NCBI RefSeq assembly: GCF_022788655.1
Contig: NZ_CP084951.1
Coordinates: forward strand, 1,612,001 to 1,676,000
Direction of reading: 5' to 3'
DNA from: Sulfitobacter indolifex
GTDB lineage: Bacteria > Pseudomonadota > Alphaproteobacteria > Rhodobacterales > Rhodobacteraceae
Length of the DNA: 64,000 nt
Shown: in pieces, positions 1 to 7,675 of the stretch
Layout: each line of letters begins with the position of its first letter
Position numbering within the stretch: the first letter of the stretch is position 1
Position numbers and translations under genes: made by a program
Notes under the pieces: generated by a model
The model's input: the letters and a program-made list of their open reading frames with translations, nothing else
Told to the model about the DNA's origin: nothing
Databases searched by the model: none

Positions 1-1
1 G

Positions 2-367
2 GGTGGTCTTGAACGGGCCTGCGCAGAAATGGGCGTGCAGATGGTCGCCGGACCGCATTGCTATAGCTTTTTCCAAGGCAACGACAGTTTCGCCATAACC
101 TCAGAAGATGAGATCACCACCTTCTACCTCACCGATTTTCTGGTGCGGCAGTTTGAGGCGTTCATTATCAAACCTATGGGTCTCGACCGGCATCCTGAAC
201 TGCGCGATATGTACTTTGGTAACTACGAAAAACTCGTCTATCAGGCGCAGACCAACAATCCGGCACTCACTGAAAAGGCGCGCGAATGCGCTGACCGTTT
301 GGGTCTCGCCTTCGAACGGCGATTTACCGGCTATGGGGATCTAGAGACTGCGCTGCGCGGTCTCTAG
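2..367 (+). CDS. DUF1638 domain protein, C-terminal part
   Basis: This is the 3' end of a gene that begins before the window; the frame is open from base 2. The visible 121 residues match the C-terminal part of DUF1638 as I know the family, with the motifs TTFYLTDFLV, GLDRHPELRDMYFGNY and FTGYGDLE. Members are small cytosolic proteins, often found beside corrinoid-dependent methyltransferase genes in Rhodobacterales, but no reaction is established. If the upstream neighbour is such a methyltransferase, this gene would belong to methylated-amine C1 metabolism; that lies outside the window. It ends 3 bp from the convergent sufE gene, with no room for a separate terminator. The family call is good; the function is unknown. 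Confidence 0.8.
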   Translation, partial: GGLERACAEMGVQMVAGPHCYSFFQGNDSFAITSEDEITTFYLTDFLVRQFEAFIIKPMGLDRHPELRDMYFGNYEKLVYQAQTNNPALTEKARECADRLGLAFERRFTGYGDLETALRGL

Positions 368-370
368 CAT

Positions 371-781
371 TTACGCTTCTTGCGCAGCCGTTTCGCGGAT
401 GCGTTCAATCATCGCCCGCAGACCGTTGGAACGTTGCGCCGAGAGGTGGTCGTTCAACCCCAACCGCCCCAACTCCGCTTTCGCGTCGACTTTGCCAACT
501 TCAGCAGGCGCCAAACCGTTGAACAGCCTACGCAATACCGCGATCAGACCCGACACGATCATCGCATCGCTTGCCCCGTCGAAATGCAGTTTCCCACCGT
601 CGAACTGCGCATGCAGCCAGACTTGAGAGGCGCAGCCATCAACCTTGGTCGCGGGCACGCGCAGGGGCTCAGCCAGCGGGTCCATCGCTTTGCCAAGGTC
701 GATCACATGGCGATAGCGGTCTTCCCAGTCTTCCAAAAACTCGAAATCTTCGACCAGTTCTTCAAAGGCGGGCGTGGCCAT
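371..781 (-). CDS. sufE: SufE family cysteine desulfuration protein
   Basis: SufE accepts persulfide sulfur from the cysteine desulfurase SufS and passes it to the SufBCD scaffold in iron-sulfur cluster assembly in the cytosol. The 136-residue product has the family motif VDGCASQVW, with the acceptor cysteine at about residue 50, and the usual length for SufE. The frame is open upstream to a TTG at 880, but the ATG at 781 starts the family-typical N-terminus (MATPAFEELVEDF) and has a purine-rich AAAGAGAG stretch just upstream. It is not beside suf genes here, so it acts in trans. It converges with the DUF1638 gene. Confidence 0.93.
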   Translation of the reverse strand: MATPAFEELVEDFEFLEDWEDRYRHVIDLGKAMDPLAEPLRVPATKVDGCASQVWLHAQFDGGKLHFDGASDAMIVSGLIAVLRRLFNGLAPAEVGKVDAKAELGRLGLNDHLSAQRSNGLRAMIERIRETAAQEA

Positions 782-906
782 TGGTGCACTCTCTTTGGTG
801 AATTTCACTGCCTGACAGGTAGGATGCCGATGCGCAAAGGTCCACCCCCTTCCCATGGCTGGCGTGATGCGGTAGCACAAGACAAGTTAACTTAACGGCG
901 GATCCC

Positions 907-1425
907 ATGCGCAAGACACTCCTCGCTCTTTTGGCCTCGACCCTTTTGGTATCCGCCTGCGGCACGGTGCGTGACAGCCGCATCAATCCGATGAATTGGT
1001 TCGGCCCCTCGCGTTCGGTCCCAGCGGCCTCTGAGGAAAACGCTAATCCGTTGATTCCACAGCGCAGCGGGCTGTTTGCCAAACGCGCGGTTGAAGTCGA
1101 CACCTATGCGGGCCGCCCCTTTGAGCAGATCACCGACCTGACCATTGAGCCGGTGCCGGGCGGTGCGATCTTGCGGGCCACCGGGCTGGCCGCGAGGCAA
1201 GGCATTTATGCGGTACGTCTGACCCCTGCGACGCTTGACGAACAGCCCGTTGATGGGGTGCTGACCTACCGTTTGGAAGGGGTCCGCCCCGACAAAGCAA
1301 CCTCGCAAGGCAGCAACCCCACCCGCGAAGTGATCGCAGCGCGCCGTCTGACCAATCAGACGCTGAGCGGTGTGCGGGAGATTCGCGTTGAAGGGCAGTT
1401 GAACACGCTGGTGTCGCGCCGCTGA
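907..1425 (+). CDS. putative outer-membrane lipoprotein, unknown function
   Basis: A 172-residue protein with a clear lipoprotein signal: a short basic start (MRK), a hydrophobic run, and the lipobox LVSAC with the lipidated cysteine at residue 18. Residue 19 is glycine rather than aspartate, so an outer-membrane destination is likely. The mature part has no motif I recognise. It is divergent from sufE and followed by a perfect bidirectional terminator shared with rnd, so it is probably monocistronic. The start ATG follows a GGCGGA stretch. I infer an envelope protein restricted to Rhodobacterales; no function can be assigned. Confidence 0.8.
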   Translation: MRKTLLALLASTLLVSACGTVRDSRINPMNWFGPSRSVPAASEENANPLIPQRSGLFAKRAVEVDTYAGRPFEQITDLTIEPVPGGAILRATGLAARQGIYAVRLTPATLDEQPVDGVLTYRLEGVRPDKATSQGSNPTREVIAARRLTNQTLSGVREIRVEGQLNTLVSRR

Positions 1426-1443
1426 GGCTACACCGCGTAGTGC

Positions 1444-1478
1444 CGAAAAGAGCCGCCCCAATCGGGCGGCTCTTTTCG
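1444..1478. terminator. bidirectional Rho-independent terminator
   Basis: A perfect 15-bp inverted repeat (1444-1458 with 1464-1478) with a 5-nt loop. The arms begin CGAAAAG and end CTTTTCG, giving a T-rich 3' end on both strands. It lies between the stop codons of the convergent lipoprotein gene and rnd and can terminate both. Confidence 0.88.
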
Positions 1479-1480
1479 TA

Positions 1481-2638
1481 TCAGACCTTAACGGTCTTCA
1501 CGTCATTGCCGTCTGCCGCCAAGGCGATCTTGCCTTCGCAAAGCAGCAGCGCATCGGCGCCAAAGACTTCGTGCCGCCAGCCGCGCAGCGCTTGCACGTC
1601 ACGCTCGCCCGCCGAAAGCATGTCCAGATCACTGGCCGAAGCAATCAGCTTGGCTGCGACCCCTGCACTTTCGGTCTTGGCCTTGAGCAGCACACGCAAA
1701 AGATCGGACAGCGCCGGGTTCACTTGTAGCTTATCGCGCTTGCGGTCAGGCTGAGGGGTATCGCCCGGTTTGCACGCCACGCCTGCGGCGACGGCTTTCA
1801 GAATGCCTTCGGCAATCTCACCCTTGCGGGCCTCGCGCAGCAGCAGACGTGCGCGGTTCAACTCTTCGCCATTCGTGGGCTTGAGGCTCGCCAATTCGAC
1901 CAGCGCGTCATCTTTGAAAACGCGGTTGCGCGGGATGTTGCGGGTGCGGGCGTAATCCTCTCGGAAAGCCGCCAGTTCCTGCACAATGGCGAGGAACTTG
2001 GGCGAATTGGTCCGGGTCTTAACGCGTTTCCATGCATCCTGCGGCTGGGTCACATAGGTGTCGGGGCTGAGCAGTGTCTCAAGCTCTTCCGCCACCCAAC
2101 GCGCGCGGCCGGTTTCTTCAAGTTTGCGGGCCAGAAATTCGTAAATCTGGCGCAGATGGGTTACATCCGCCAGCGCATAGGTCTTTTGCGCATCGGTGAG
2201 CGGACGACGCGACCAGTCAGTAAAGCGTGAGGTCTTGTCCAGCGCCTGATGTGCAATCTTGCGCACCAGAGTTTCGTAGCCCACCTGTTCGCCAAAGCCG
2301 CAGACCATCGCGGCGACTTGCGTGTCAAAAAGCGGCTCGGGGAAGACTTCGGCATCGACAAAGAAGATTTCAAGATCCTGTCGCGCCGCGTGGAAAACCT
2401 TTACCACTGACGTATCGCGGAAGAGCGTGTAGAGCGGCTCAAGCGAGATGCCCTCGGCCAGCGGATCGACCAGAACGGCGTTGCTGTCATCCGTGCCGGG
2501 CATGGCCAACTGCACGAGGCAGAGCTTGGAATAGTAGGTCCGTTCGCGCAGAAATTCGGTGTCGACGGTCACATAATCATAGCGGGCCGCCTCTTCACAG
2601 AATTGCGCGAGGTCGGCTGTCGTGGTGATGGTTTTCAT
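1481..2638 (-). CDS. rnd: ribonuclease D
   Basis: RNase D is a 3'-5' exoribonuclease that trims tRNA precursors and other stable RNAs. The 385-residue product has the DEDD exonuclease domain in its first 200 residues: DTEF (Asp26, Glu28), the motif II region around HAARQDLEIF, and YALADVTHL for motif III. HRDC-like helical domains follow, with RNRVFKDDALVELA near residue 240. Length fits the family. The frame is open upstream to 2875, but the ATG at 2638 begins the conserved N-terminus directly before the first beta strand. It lies downstream of purM-purN on the same strand, 79 bp from the purN stop. Confidence 0.95.
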   Translation of the reverse strand: MKTITTTADLAQFCEEAARYDYVTVDTEFLRERTYYSKLCLVQLAMPGTDDSNAVLVDPLAEGISLEPLYTLFRDTSVVKVFHAARQDLEIFFVDAEVFPEPLFDTQVAAMVCGFGEQVGYETLVRKIAHQALDKTSRFTDWSRRPLTDAQKTYALADVTHLRQIYEFLARKLEETGRARWVAEELETLLSPDTYVTQPQDAWKRVKTRTNSPKFLAIVQELAAFREDYARTRNIPRNRVFKDDALVELASLKPTNGEELNRARLLLREARKGEIAEGILKAVAAGVACKPGDTPQPDRKRDKLQVNPALSDLLRVLLKAKTESAGVAAKLIASASDLDMLSAGERDVQALRGWRHEVFGADALLLCEGKIALAADGNDVKTVKV

Positions 2639-2717
2639 AAATGCTCTTTGACAAGTTGCTCGCCCGGTCATCGGGCTTTGCTCAAGAGGTACATCACGCG
2701 GAAAGCTTTGACCAGCG

Positions 2718-3314
2718 TCAGCCCGTGAGCATGACCGGCTGGCGTTCACCGGCGGCGAAACGGCGCAGCACGGCGGGGTAAAGGCGGTGTTCTTGTACCA
2801 GCACCCGCTGGGCCAATGTCTCAGCCGTGTCGCCGGGCAGAACCGGAATGCGCGCTTGGCCAAGGATCGGACCATCGTCCAAAGCGGCAGTTACCTCATG
2901 CACGGTGCAGCCATGTTCGGTATCGCCCGCTTCCAACGCGCGGGCATGGGTGTGCAGCCCGCGGTATTTCGGCAGCAGCGACGGATGGATGTTGATCATC
3001 CGCCCGGCCCAAGCGTCGGTAAAACCTTCGGTCAGCTTGCGCATGAAACCGGCAAGGCAAATGATGTCAGGGGCATGGGCCTCAAGCGCTGTGCCCAAGG
3101 CCGCTTCAAAGGCCGGGCGATCCTTGCCGAAGGGGCGGTGATCGACAACTTCCGTCGCGATCCCCTGCCCCTGCGCCCAGGCGATTCCGCCTGCATCCGC
3201 GTTGTTCGAGAGCACCAGACAGGGGCGGCCCGCGTGGTCGCCGGTCATATCCTCAACCAGCGCTTGCATGTTGGAGCCGCCGCCTGAGACGAAAATCGCA
3301 ACCCGCTTGGTCAA
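2718..3314 (-). CDS. purN: phosphoribosylglycinamide formyltransferase
   Basis: PurN transfers a formyl group from 10-formyl-tetrahydrofolate to GAR in step 3 of purine synthesis. The 198-residue product shows the N-terminal [10 protein letters not shown] phosphate-binding loop, the catalytic [12 protein letters not shown] segment, the HGCTVHEV segment and the DDGPIL aspartate. The start is a TTG at 3314 that overlaps the purM stop by four bases (TTGA). No better ATG exists, since the protein is already in its first conserved strand by residue 5. The pair is therefore probably translationally coupled. A short GC hairpin at 2662-2676 lies downstream but has no T run. Confidence 0.95.
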   Translation of the reverse strand: MTKRVAIFVSGGGSNMQALVEDMTGDHAGRPCLVLSNNADAGGIAWAQGQGIATEVVDHRPFGKDRPAFEAALGTALEAHAPDIICLAGFMRKLTEGFTDAWAGRMINIHPSLLPKYRGLHTHARALEAGDTEHGCTVHEVTAALDDGPILGQARIPVLPGDTAETLAQRVLVQEHRLYPAVLRRFAAGERQPVMLTG

Positions 3315-4357
3315 AGCAGCGCGCCGGAGTAGGTGACGCCATTGCCTTCGGTGATGCGGCCAATCTCAATGGCGCTATGGCCATCCTCGGCAAAGGCGGC
3401 CTTGGCAGCCTCAACCTTATCGGCAGACACCACCGCGACCATGCCAATCCCGGCGTTAAAGGTCTTAAGCATCTCGGCCTCGGCCATGCCCCCTTCGGCG
3501 GCCAGCCATTTGAACACTGGCGGCAAGTCCCATGCATTCAAATCAATTTCAGCGGCCAGCCCGACGGGCAGCACACGCGGCAGATTTTCGGTCAGACCAC
3601 CGCCGGTGATATGCGCCAGCGCCGACACCGCATCGGCACGCAGCGCGGCCACAACCCCTTTGACGTAAAGCCGTGTGGGTGTCAGCAACGCGCTGCCCAG
3701 ATCGCCCGCGCCCCATGGGCAATCATCGCCCCAGCCCAGACCACTACGCTCAACAATCTTGCGCACAAGGCTGTAGCCGTTGGAGTGCACACCGTCGCTC
3801 GGCAGACCCAAAAGCACGTCACCCTCTTTCACATCGCGCGGCAGTTCCGTCCCCCGCTCCATCGCGCCGACAGAAAAACCGGCGAGGTCAAAATCGCCCG
3901 CGTGGTACATGCCCGGCATCTCAGCGGTCTCGCCACCGATCAGAGCACAACCTGAATCGGCGCAACCCTTGGCGATGCCCTCAATGATCCGCGCGGCACT
4001 GTCGAGCTCCAGCTTACCTGTCGCGAAGTAGTCGAGGAAGAAAAGCGGCTCCGCCCCTTGGCAGACCAGATCGTTGACGCACATGGCGACCAGATCAATG
4101 CCGATGCTGTCGACATTGCCGGTGTCGATGGCGATGCGCAGCTTGGTGCCCACGCCGTCTGTCGCCGCAACCAGCACCGGATCGGTAAAGCCTGCGCCTT
4201 TGAGGTCGAACAGCGCGCCAAAGCCGCCAAGGCCAGACATAACGCCCGGGCGCGCGGTGGATTTCGCCGCCGGCTTGATCCGCTCTACAAGCGCATTGCC
4301 TGCGTCAATATCCACGCCTGCTTCGGCATAGGTGATTCCGTTGTCGGATTTTGTCAT
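3311..4357 (-). CDS. purM: phosphoribosylformylglycinamidine cyclo-ligase
   Basis: PurM closes the imidazole ring of AIR (FGAM + ATP) in step 5 of purine synthesis. The 348-residue product carries the AIR synthase N- and C-domains, with [33 protein letters not shown] and the C-terminal [13 protein letters not shown]. Two in-frame ATGs lie six bases apart (4363 and 4357). The GGGGG Shine-Dalgarno-like run sits 8 nt from the second and only 2 nt from the first, so 4357 is preferred. It forms an operon with purN by a 4-bp overlap. Its upstream region also carries a divergent tRNA gene. Confidence 0.96.
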   Translation of the reverse strand: MTKSDNGITYAEAGVDIDAGNALVERIKPAAKSTARPGVMSGLGGFGALFDLKGAGFTDPVLVAATDGVGTKLRIAIDTGNVDSIGIDLVAMCVNDLVCQGAEPLFFLDYFATGKLELDSAARIIEGIAKGCADSGCALIGGETAEMPGMYHAGDFDLAGFSVGAMERGTELPRDVKEGDVLLGLPSDGVHSNGYSLVRKIVERSGLGWGDDCPWGAGDLGSALLTPTRLYVKGVVAALRADAVSALAHITGGGLTENLPRVLPVGLAAEIDLNAWDLPPVFKWLAAEGGMAEAEMLKTFNAGIGMVAVVSADKVEAAKAAFAEDGHSAIEIGRITEGNGVTYSGALL

Positions 4358-4484
4358 GGTCATGGCCCCCGGCGCGCATTTTCCCTTGCGCGCGGAGTTA
4401 GAGTATTGCGCCGCCGACTGCAATCATTTGGTGCAGCTAATGTCTTGACGCTGGGGCTGCGGCATCATACCCAAACGCCATGGC

Positions 4485-4561
4485 GGGCCTGTAGCTCAAT
4501 TGGTTAGAGCAGAGCGCTCATAACGCTTTGGTTGCGGGTTCAAGTCCTGCCGGGCCTACCA
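4485..4561 (+). tRNA. tRNA with CAU anticodon (tRNA-Ile2 or elongator tRNA-Met)
   Basis: A complete 77-nt cloverleaf with encoded CCA. The acceptor stem GGGCCTG pairs with CGGGCCT using two G-U pairs. The D-loop is GCTCAATTGGTTAGAGC. The anticodon loop is CTCATAA in a GAGCG/CGCTT stem. The T-arm is GCGGG TTCAAGT CCTGC. The acceptor starts with a G-U pair, so it is not initiator tRNA by the usual 1:72 mismatch with GGG/CCC anticodon-stem signature. The TGGTT variable loop resembles that of minor isoleucine tRNA (lysidine at C34, read as AUA) more than elongator Met, but I cannot settle this by eye. It sits between purM (divergent) and the sulfonate cluster (convergent). Confidence 0.93.
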
Positions 4562-4679
4562 TGTTTTCAAAGACTTGTCTGGAACCGCCACAAGCTGACT
4601 GGGGTCAGTGCGGCCCTTCTGCTGACTGTAACCGTGCAGAATCGCATCACATTTTTAGCAGCATCAGTTACACCGCCGT

Positions 4680-5666
4680 CTAAATCCCAATCATCAGAAC
4701 AAAGACAAGCGCTGCACAGAGCAGGAACAACGTCTCAACAATCAAAATAATACTATAGCTGGGTTTCACCTTCACAATCCGTGCCAGACTGGTTTTTACC
4801 CCCAAGGCCGCAATCGCGATGACCAAGCACCAACGCGATACCTCGTTCAGCAATGCGAGCACGGGCGCGGGCACCACCCCCAGATTTGCCAGAACCGCAC
4901 AGCCTGCGAACATCACCAGAAACCACGGAACGCCGACCGACTGCTGCTGCGCGCCTCTGAAGCTGAACATCACGACCAGCATCACCACCGGAAGCAGCGC
5001 GACACGCAAGATTTTGACGTAGGTGGCAAAAACGCCTGCTTCTTCACTGATCGAGTACCCAGCCCCTACCACCTGCGCGACATCGTGAATCGTCGCGCCG
5101 ACCAGAAAACCACTTTCGATATTGCTCAGGCCCAGCGATTGGAAAAGAATGGGATAGACGATCATCGCGATCGTCGACAACGCAGTGACGCCGATCACCA
5201 CAAAAAGCGTGTCTTGCTCGCGGTCCTTATGCGGCGGCAATACCGAAGTGATCGCGAGGGCCGCCGATGCACCGCAGATCGCGACTGACCCGCCTGCCAG
5301 CATGCCAAAGGCCGTGCGGCGGCCAAAGAGGCGAGACATCACCACCCCGCAGCCAAATGTTGCCAGAACGAAACCGATGATGGCAATGACAGGCGTAAGC
5401 CCAAGGCTCATGACCTCTGCCAACCCCAACCGCAGCCCCAGCAGCCCGACCCCGAAGCGCAGCAGCGCCTTCGCGGCAAAGTCGATTCCCACGGCGCAGG
5501 CGCCATCTTCCGACAGGAAATGAAATGCCATGCCGAGCAGCAACGCAAACAGCATGACCGGCGCACCATAGTGGTCAGACAGGAAGGTGGCGGCCACCGC
5601 GATCACACTCGCAAGCAGCAACCCCCCGGCATAGGGGGAGATGCGGGATTTGGCAGTCAGTAGCAT
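4680..5666 (-). CDS. YeiH/UPF0324 family putative sulfate or sulfite exporter
   Basis: A 328-residue polytopic inner-membrane protein with about ten hydrophobic segments and the conserved family stretches LRFGVGLLGLRL, GGSVAICGASAALAI, GATIHDVAQVVGAG and ALGVKTSL. The UPF0324/YeiH family has been proposed to export sulfate or sulfite, largely from gene context in bacteria that break down organosulfonates. Here it is the last gene of a minus-strand cluster, 25 bp after the HpsN-like gene and downstream of a cysteate sulfo-lyase. That position supports export of sulfite or sulfate released by C-S cleavage. The substrate is inference. It ends against the convergent tRNA gene. Confidence 0.88.
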   Translation of the reverse strand: MLLTAKSRISPYAGGLLLASVIAVAATFLSDHYGAPVMLFALLLGMAFHFLSEDGACAVGIDFAAKALLRFGVGLLGLRLGLAEVMSLGLTPVIAIIGFVLATFGCGVVMSRLFGRRTAFGMLAGGSVAICGASAALAITSVLPPHKDREQDTLFVVIGVTALSTIAMIVYPILFQSLGLSNIESGFLVGATIHDVAQVVGAGYSISEEAGVFATYVKILRVALLPVVMLVVMFSFRGAQQQSVGVPWFLVMFAGCAVLANLGVVPAPVLALLNEVSRWCLVIAIAALGVKTSLARIVKVKPSYSIILIVETLFLLCAALVFVLMIGI

Positions 5667-5691
5667 TATTTTTCCTAAGCGCGGCTTGGGG

Positions 5692-6969
5692 TCAGGCCGG
5701 TTGGTGTTTCAGCCGAAGTTCGGCAGAACGGGCATGGCCTTCCATCCCCTCCATCCGGCTGATGCGCGCGGTGCGCAGGGCCAGTTCATGCGAGGCATCC
5801 GCGTTACAGCGTTGCCACGTTACGGTCTTGGTAAATTTATGGACGGAGAGGCCACCGGTATAGCGCGCCGCCCCACTAGTGGGCAGCACATGGTTCGGGC
5901 CAGAGGTCTTGTCGCCGAAGGCAACGGTTGTCTCTTGCCCCAGAAACAATGATCCATACGCCGAGAGGCGGTTGAGCCACCAATCAAGGTCTTCGGCCTG
6001 AACCTGAAGATGTTCTGGTGCGTAGCGGTCGGCCACTTGGGCCGCCTCTTCGCGGGTGTCGCACAAGACCACCTCGGCGCGCTCTGTCCAAGCCACGCGC
6101 GCGGCACTGGCGTTTGGTTCCGGCAGGCTGCCGATCATTTCGGGCGCCCGCTGCAAAACGGCTTGTGCCAGTTTCCGGTCGGTTGTGACCAGCCAAACCG
6201 GGCTGTCGGCCCCGTGCTCCGCCTGACTGACCAAGTCCCATGTCACCGTTTCAGGGTCTGCGCTGTGGTCCGCGACCACGAGTGAATCGGTCGGACCTGC
6301 AAACATGTCGATCCCCACGGCACCGAACAGCATGCGCTTGGCCTCTGCCACATAGCTGTTGCCGGGGCCGACGAGGATATCGGCAGGCGTCCCGCCAAAC
6401 AGCCCCATCGACATGGCCGCCACCCCCTGCACCCCGCCGAGATTGAGGATCAGGTCTGCCCCGCACAGGTCCATCGCAAAGACAATCGGGTCGGGAATAC
6501 CAATGCCGGGACGCGTGGGCGAGCACGCGGTAATATGTGGCACGCCCGCGACCTTGGCGGTGGTGATCGTCATCAAAGCACTGGCGATATGGCTATAGCG
6601 TCCGCCGGGCACATAGCAGCCCGCGCTGGATATGGGGATTTGTTTCTGCCCCGCAATCAGCCCCGGCATGACCTCGATTTCGCAATCGGCCATCGTCGCT
6701 TTCTGCGCTTCGGCAAATCGACGGATATTGGCATGGGCGAAACGGATATCGTCCTTCAGGTTTTGCGGCACCCGCGCACAGGCGGCGGCCCGTTCCGCTT
6801 CAGACATCGCGATATCCCCGGTCCAGCCATCAAGGTCGCGCGCGTAGTCCCGAACGGCTGCTTCGCCGCCCTCTTCGATCTTGGCAAGCATCTGTGCAAC
6901 AACGCCGCGGATGTCGTTGCCCTCAACCGCAGGGCGCGTCTCGACTTGCTTCAGATACGTGATCGCCAT
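5692..6969 (-). CDS. HpsN-like dehydrogenase (histidinol dehydrogenase family), sulfonate substrate likely
   Basis: A 425-residue NAD-dependent, zinc-dependent alcohol dehydrogenase of the HisD family that takes a primary alcohol to a carboxylate in two steps. The HisD zinc ligands and catalytic residues map to Gln249, His252, Asp353, His412 and to Glu319-His320 in YAPEH. Sequence around the substrate site is HpsN-like, not HisD-like: GDK at 352-354 where HisD has GDY, and LSVHKFTKTVTWQ at 374-386 where HisD has LSVDDF. HpsN oxidises 2,3-dihydroxypropane-1-sulfonate to sulfolactate. The start ATG is 4 bp after the racemase stop. No his genes are nearby. Inferred substrates are DHPS or the amino analogue cysteinolate. 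Confidence 0.85.
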   Translation of the reverse strand: MAITYLKQVETRPAVEGNDIRGVVAQMLAKIEEGGEAAVRDYARDLDGWTGDIAMSEAERAAACARVPQNLKDDIRFAHANIRRFAEAQKATMADCEIEVMPGLIAGQKQIPISSAGCYVPGGRYSHIASALMTITTAKVAGVPHITACSPTRPGIGIPDPIVFAMDLCGADLILNLGGVQGVAAMSMGLFGGTPADILVGPGNSYVAEAKRMLFGAVGIDMFAGPTDSLVVADHSADPETVTWDLVSQAEHGADSPVWLVTTDRKLAQAVLQRAPEMIGSLPEPNASAARVAWTERAEVVLCDTREEAAQVADRYAPEHLQVQAEDLDWWLNRLSAYGSLFLGQETTVAFGDKTSGPNHVLPTSGAARYTGGLSVHKFTKTVTWQRCNADASHELALRTARISRMEGMEGHARSAELRLKHQPA

Positions 6970-6973
6970 GGGC

Positions 6974-7675
6974 TTACCTCGGTTCGGTTTGGGAGTGCTG
7001 ATGGATCGCCTCGGCCAGTACGTCGATCGTGTCGAGGATAGGCACGGGGGCTGACAATGCTGGGGCCAGCAGCGAGAACTCCGAGCAGGCAATGAGCAGA
7101 AGTTCGGCCCCCTGTTCTGTTAATTCATCCGCCGCCTCTGAGAGCGTCTGCTGCGCCTGCGGGGTGATGCCCTGCGCCTTGATCAACCGGATTGCGGCCA
7201 ACATGCGATCGGCATCGGCGGGCCAAAGGGATTTCAGCCCTGCGCGGTCGAGGGCTGCGTCAAACACCCCGGCCATACGCACGGCGGGAGAGGCAAGAAT
7301 GCCGACGGAAGCGCCCGAGCGAAGTTGCCCCGCCGCGCGGTCGACCGATAGGGTCACCATGTTCAAGAATGGGATTGAAACCGCCGCCTCAATCGCTGGC
7401 GCGTAGTGATGCGCGGTGTTGCAGGGCATGGCGAGGGCCGTGGCCCCTGCCCGTTCCAGCCGCTGTGCCATCGCAGCTAGCGTGGCGGTGGGGTCTTCCC
7501 CGGTCCCGTCGATCAGATGCGCGATGCGCGACGGCACCTGAGGGTTCATGTCGATCAAAAGTGGCAGGTGATCGGCGTCGTCTTGGGCATCGACTGTCGC
7601 AAGCACACGCTGTTGCAACAGGATCGTCGCTTCCGGTCCCATGCCCCCCAATACGCCGACAACTGGGCGGCTCAT
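6974..7675 (-). CDS. aspartate/glutamate racemase family protein
   Basis: A 233-residue cofactor-independent racemase of the Asp/Glu family. It starts VGVLGGMGPEAT, the usual N-terminus, and has both catalytic cysteines: Cys85 in MPCNTAHH and Cys197 in IACSEFSL. The intact pair argues for a real racemase rather than a one-cysteine decarboxylase relative. The ORF runs open to 7870, but the ATG at 7675 overlaps the stop of the aminotransferase gene by four bases (ATGA), fixing the start by coupling and by the family N-terminus. In this cluster it could interconvert D- and L-cysteate, a structural analogue of aspartate; that assignment is inference. Confidence 0.87.
   Translation of the reverse strand: MSRPVVGVLGGMGPEATILLQQRVLATVDAQDDADHLPLLIDMNPQVPSRIAHLIDGTGEDPTATLAAMAQRLERAGATALAMPCNTAHHYAPAIEAAVSIPFLNMVTLSVDRAAGQLRSGASVGILASPAVRMAGVFDAALDRAGLKSLWPADADRMLAAIRLIKAQGITPQAQQTLSEAADELTEQGAELLLIACSEFSLLAPALSAPVPILDTIDVLAEAIHQHSQTEPR

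Noticed and set aside
5692..6969. Histidinol dehydrogenase of histidine synthesis (hisD)
   Set aside because: The family is right, but the pocket residues and gene context fit HpsN, and no his genes are nearby.
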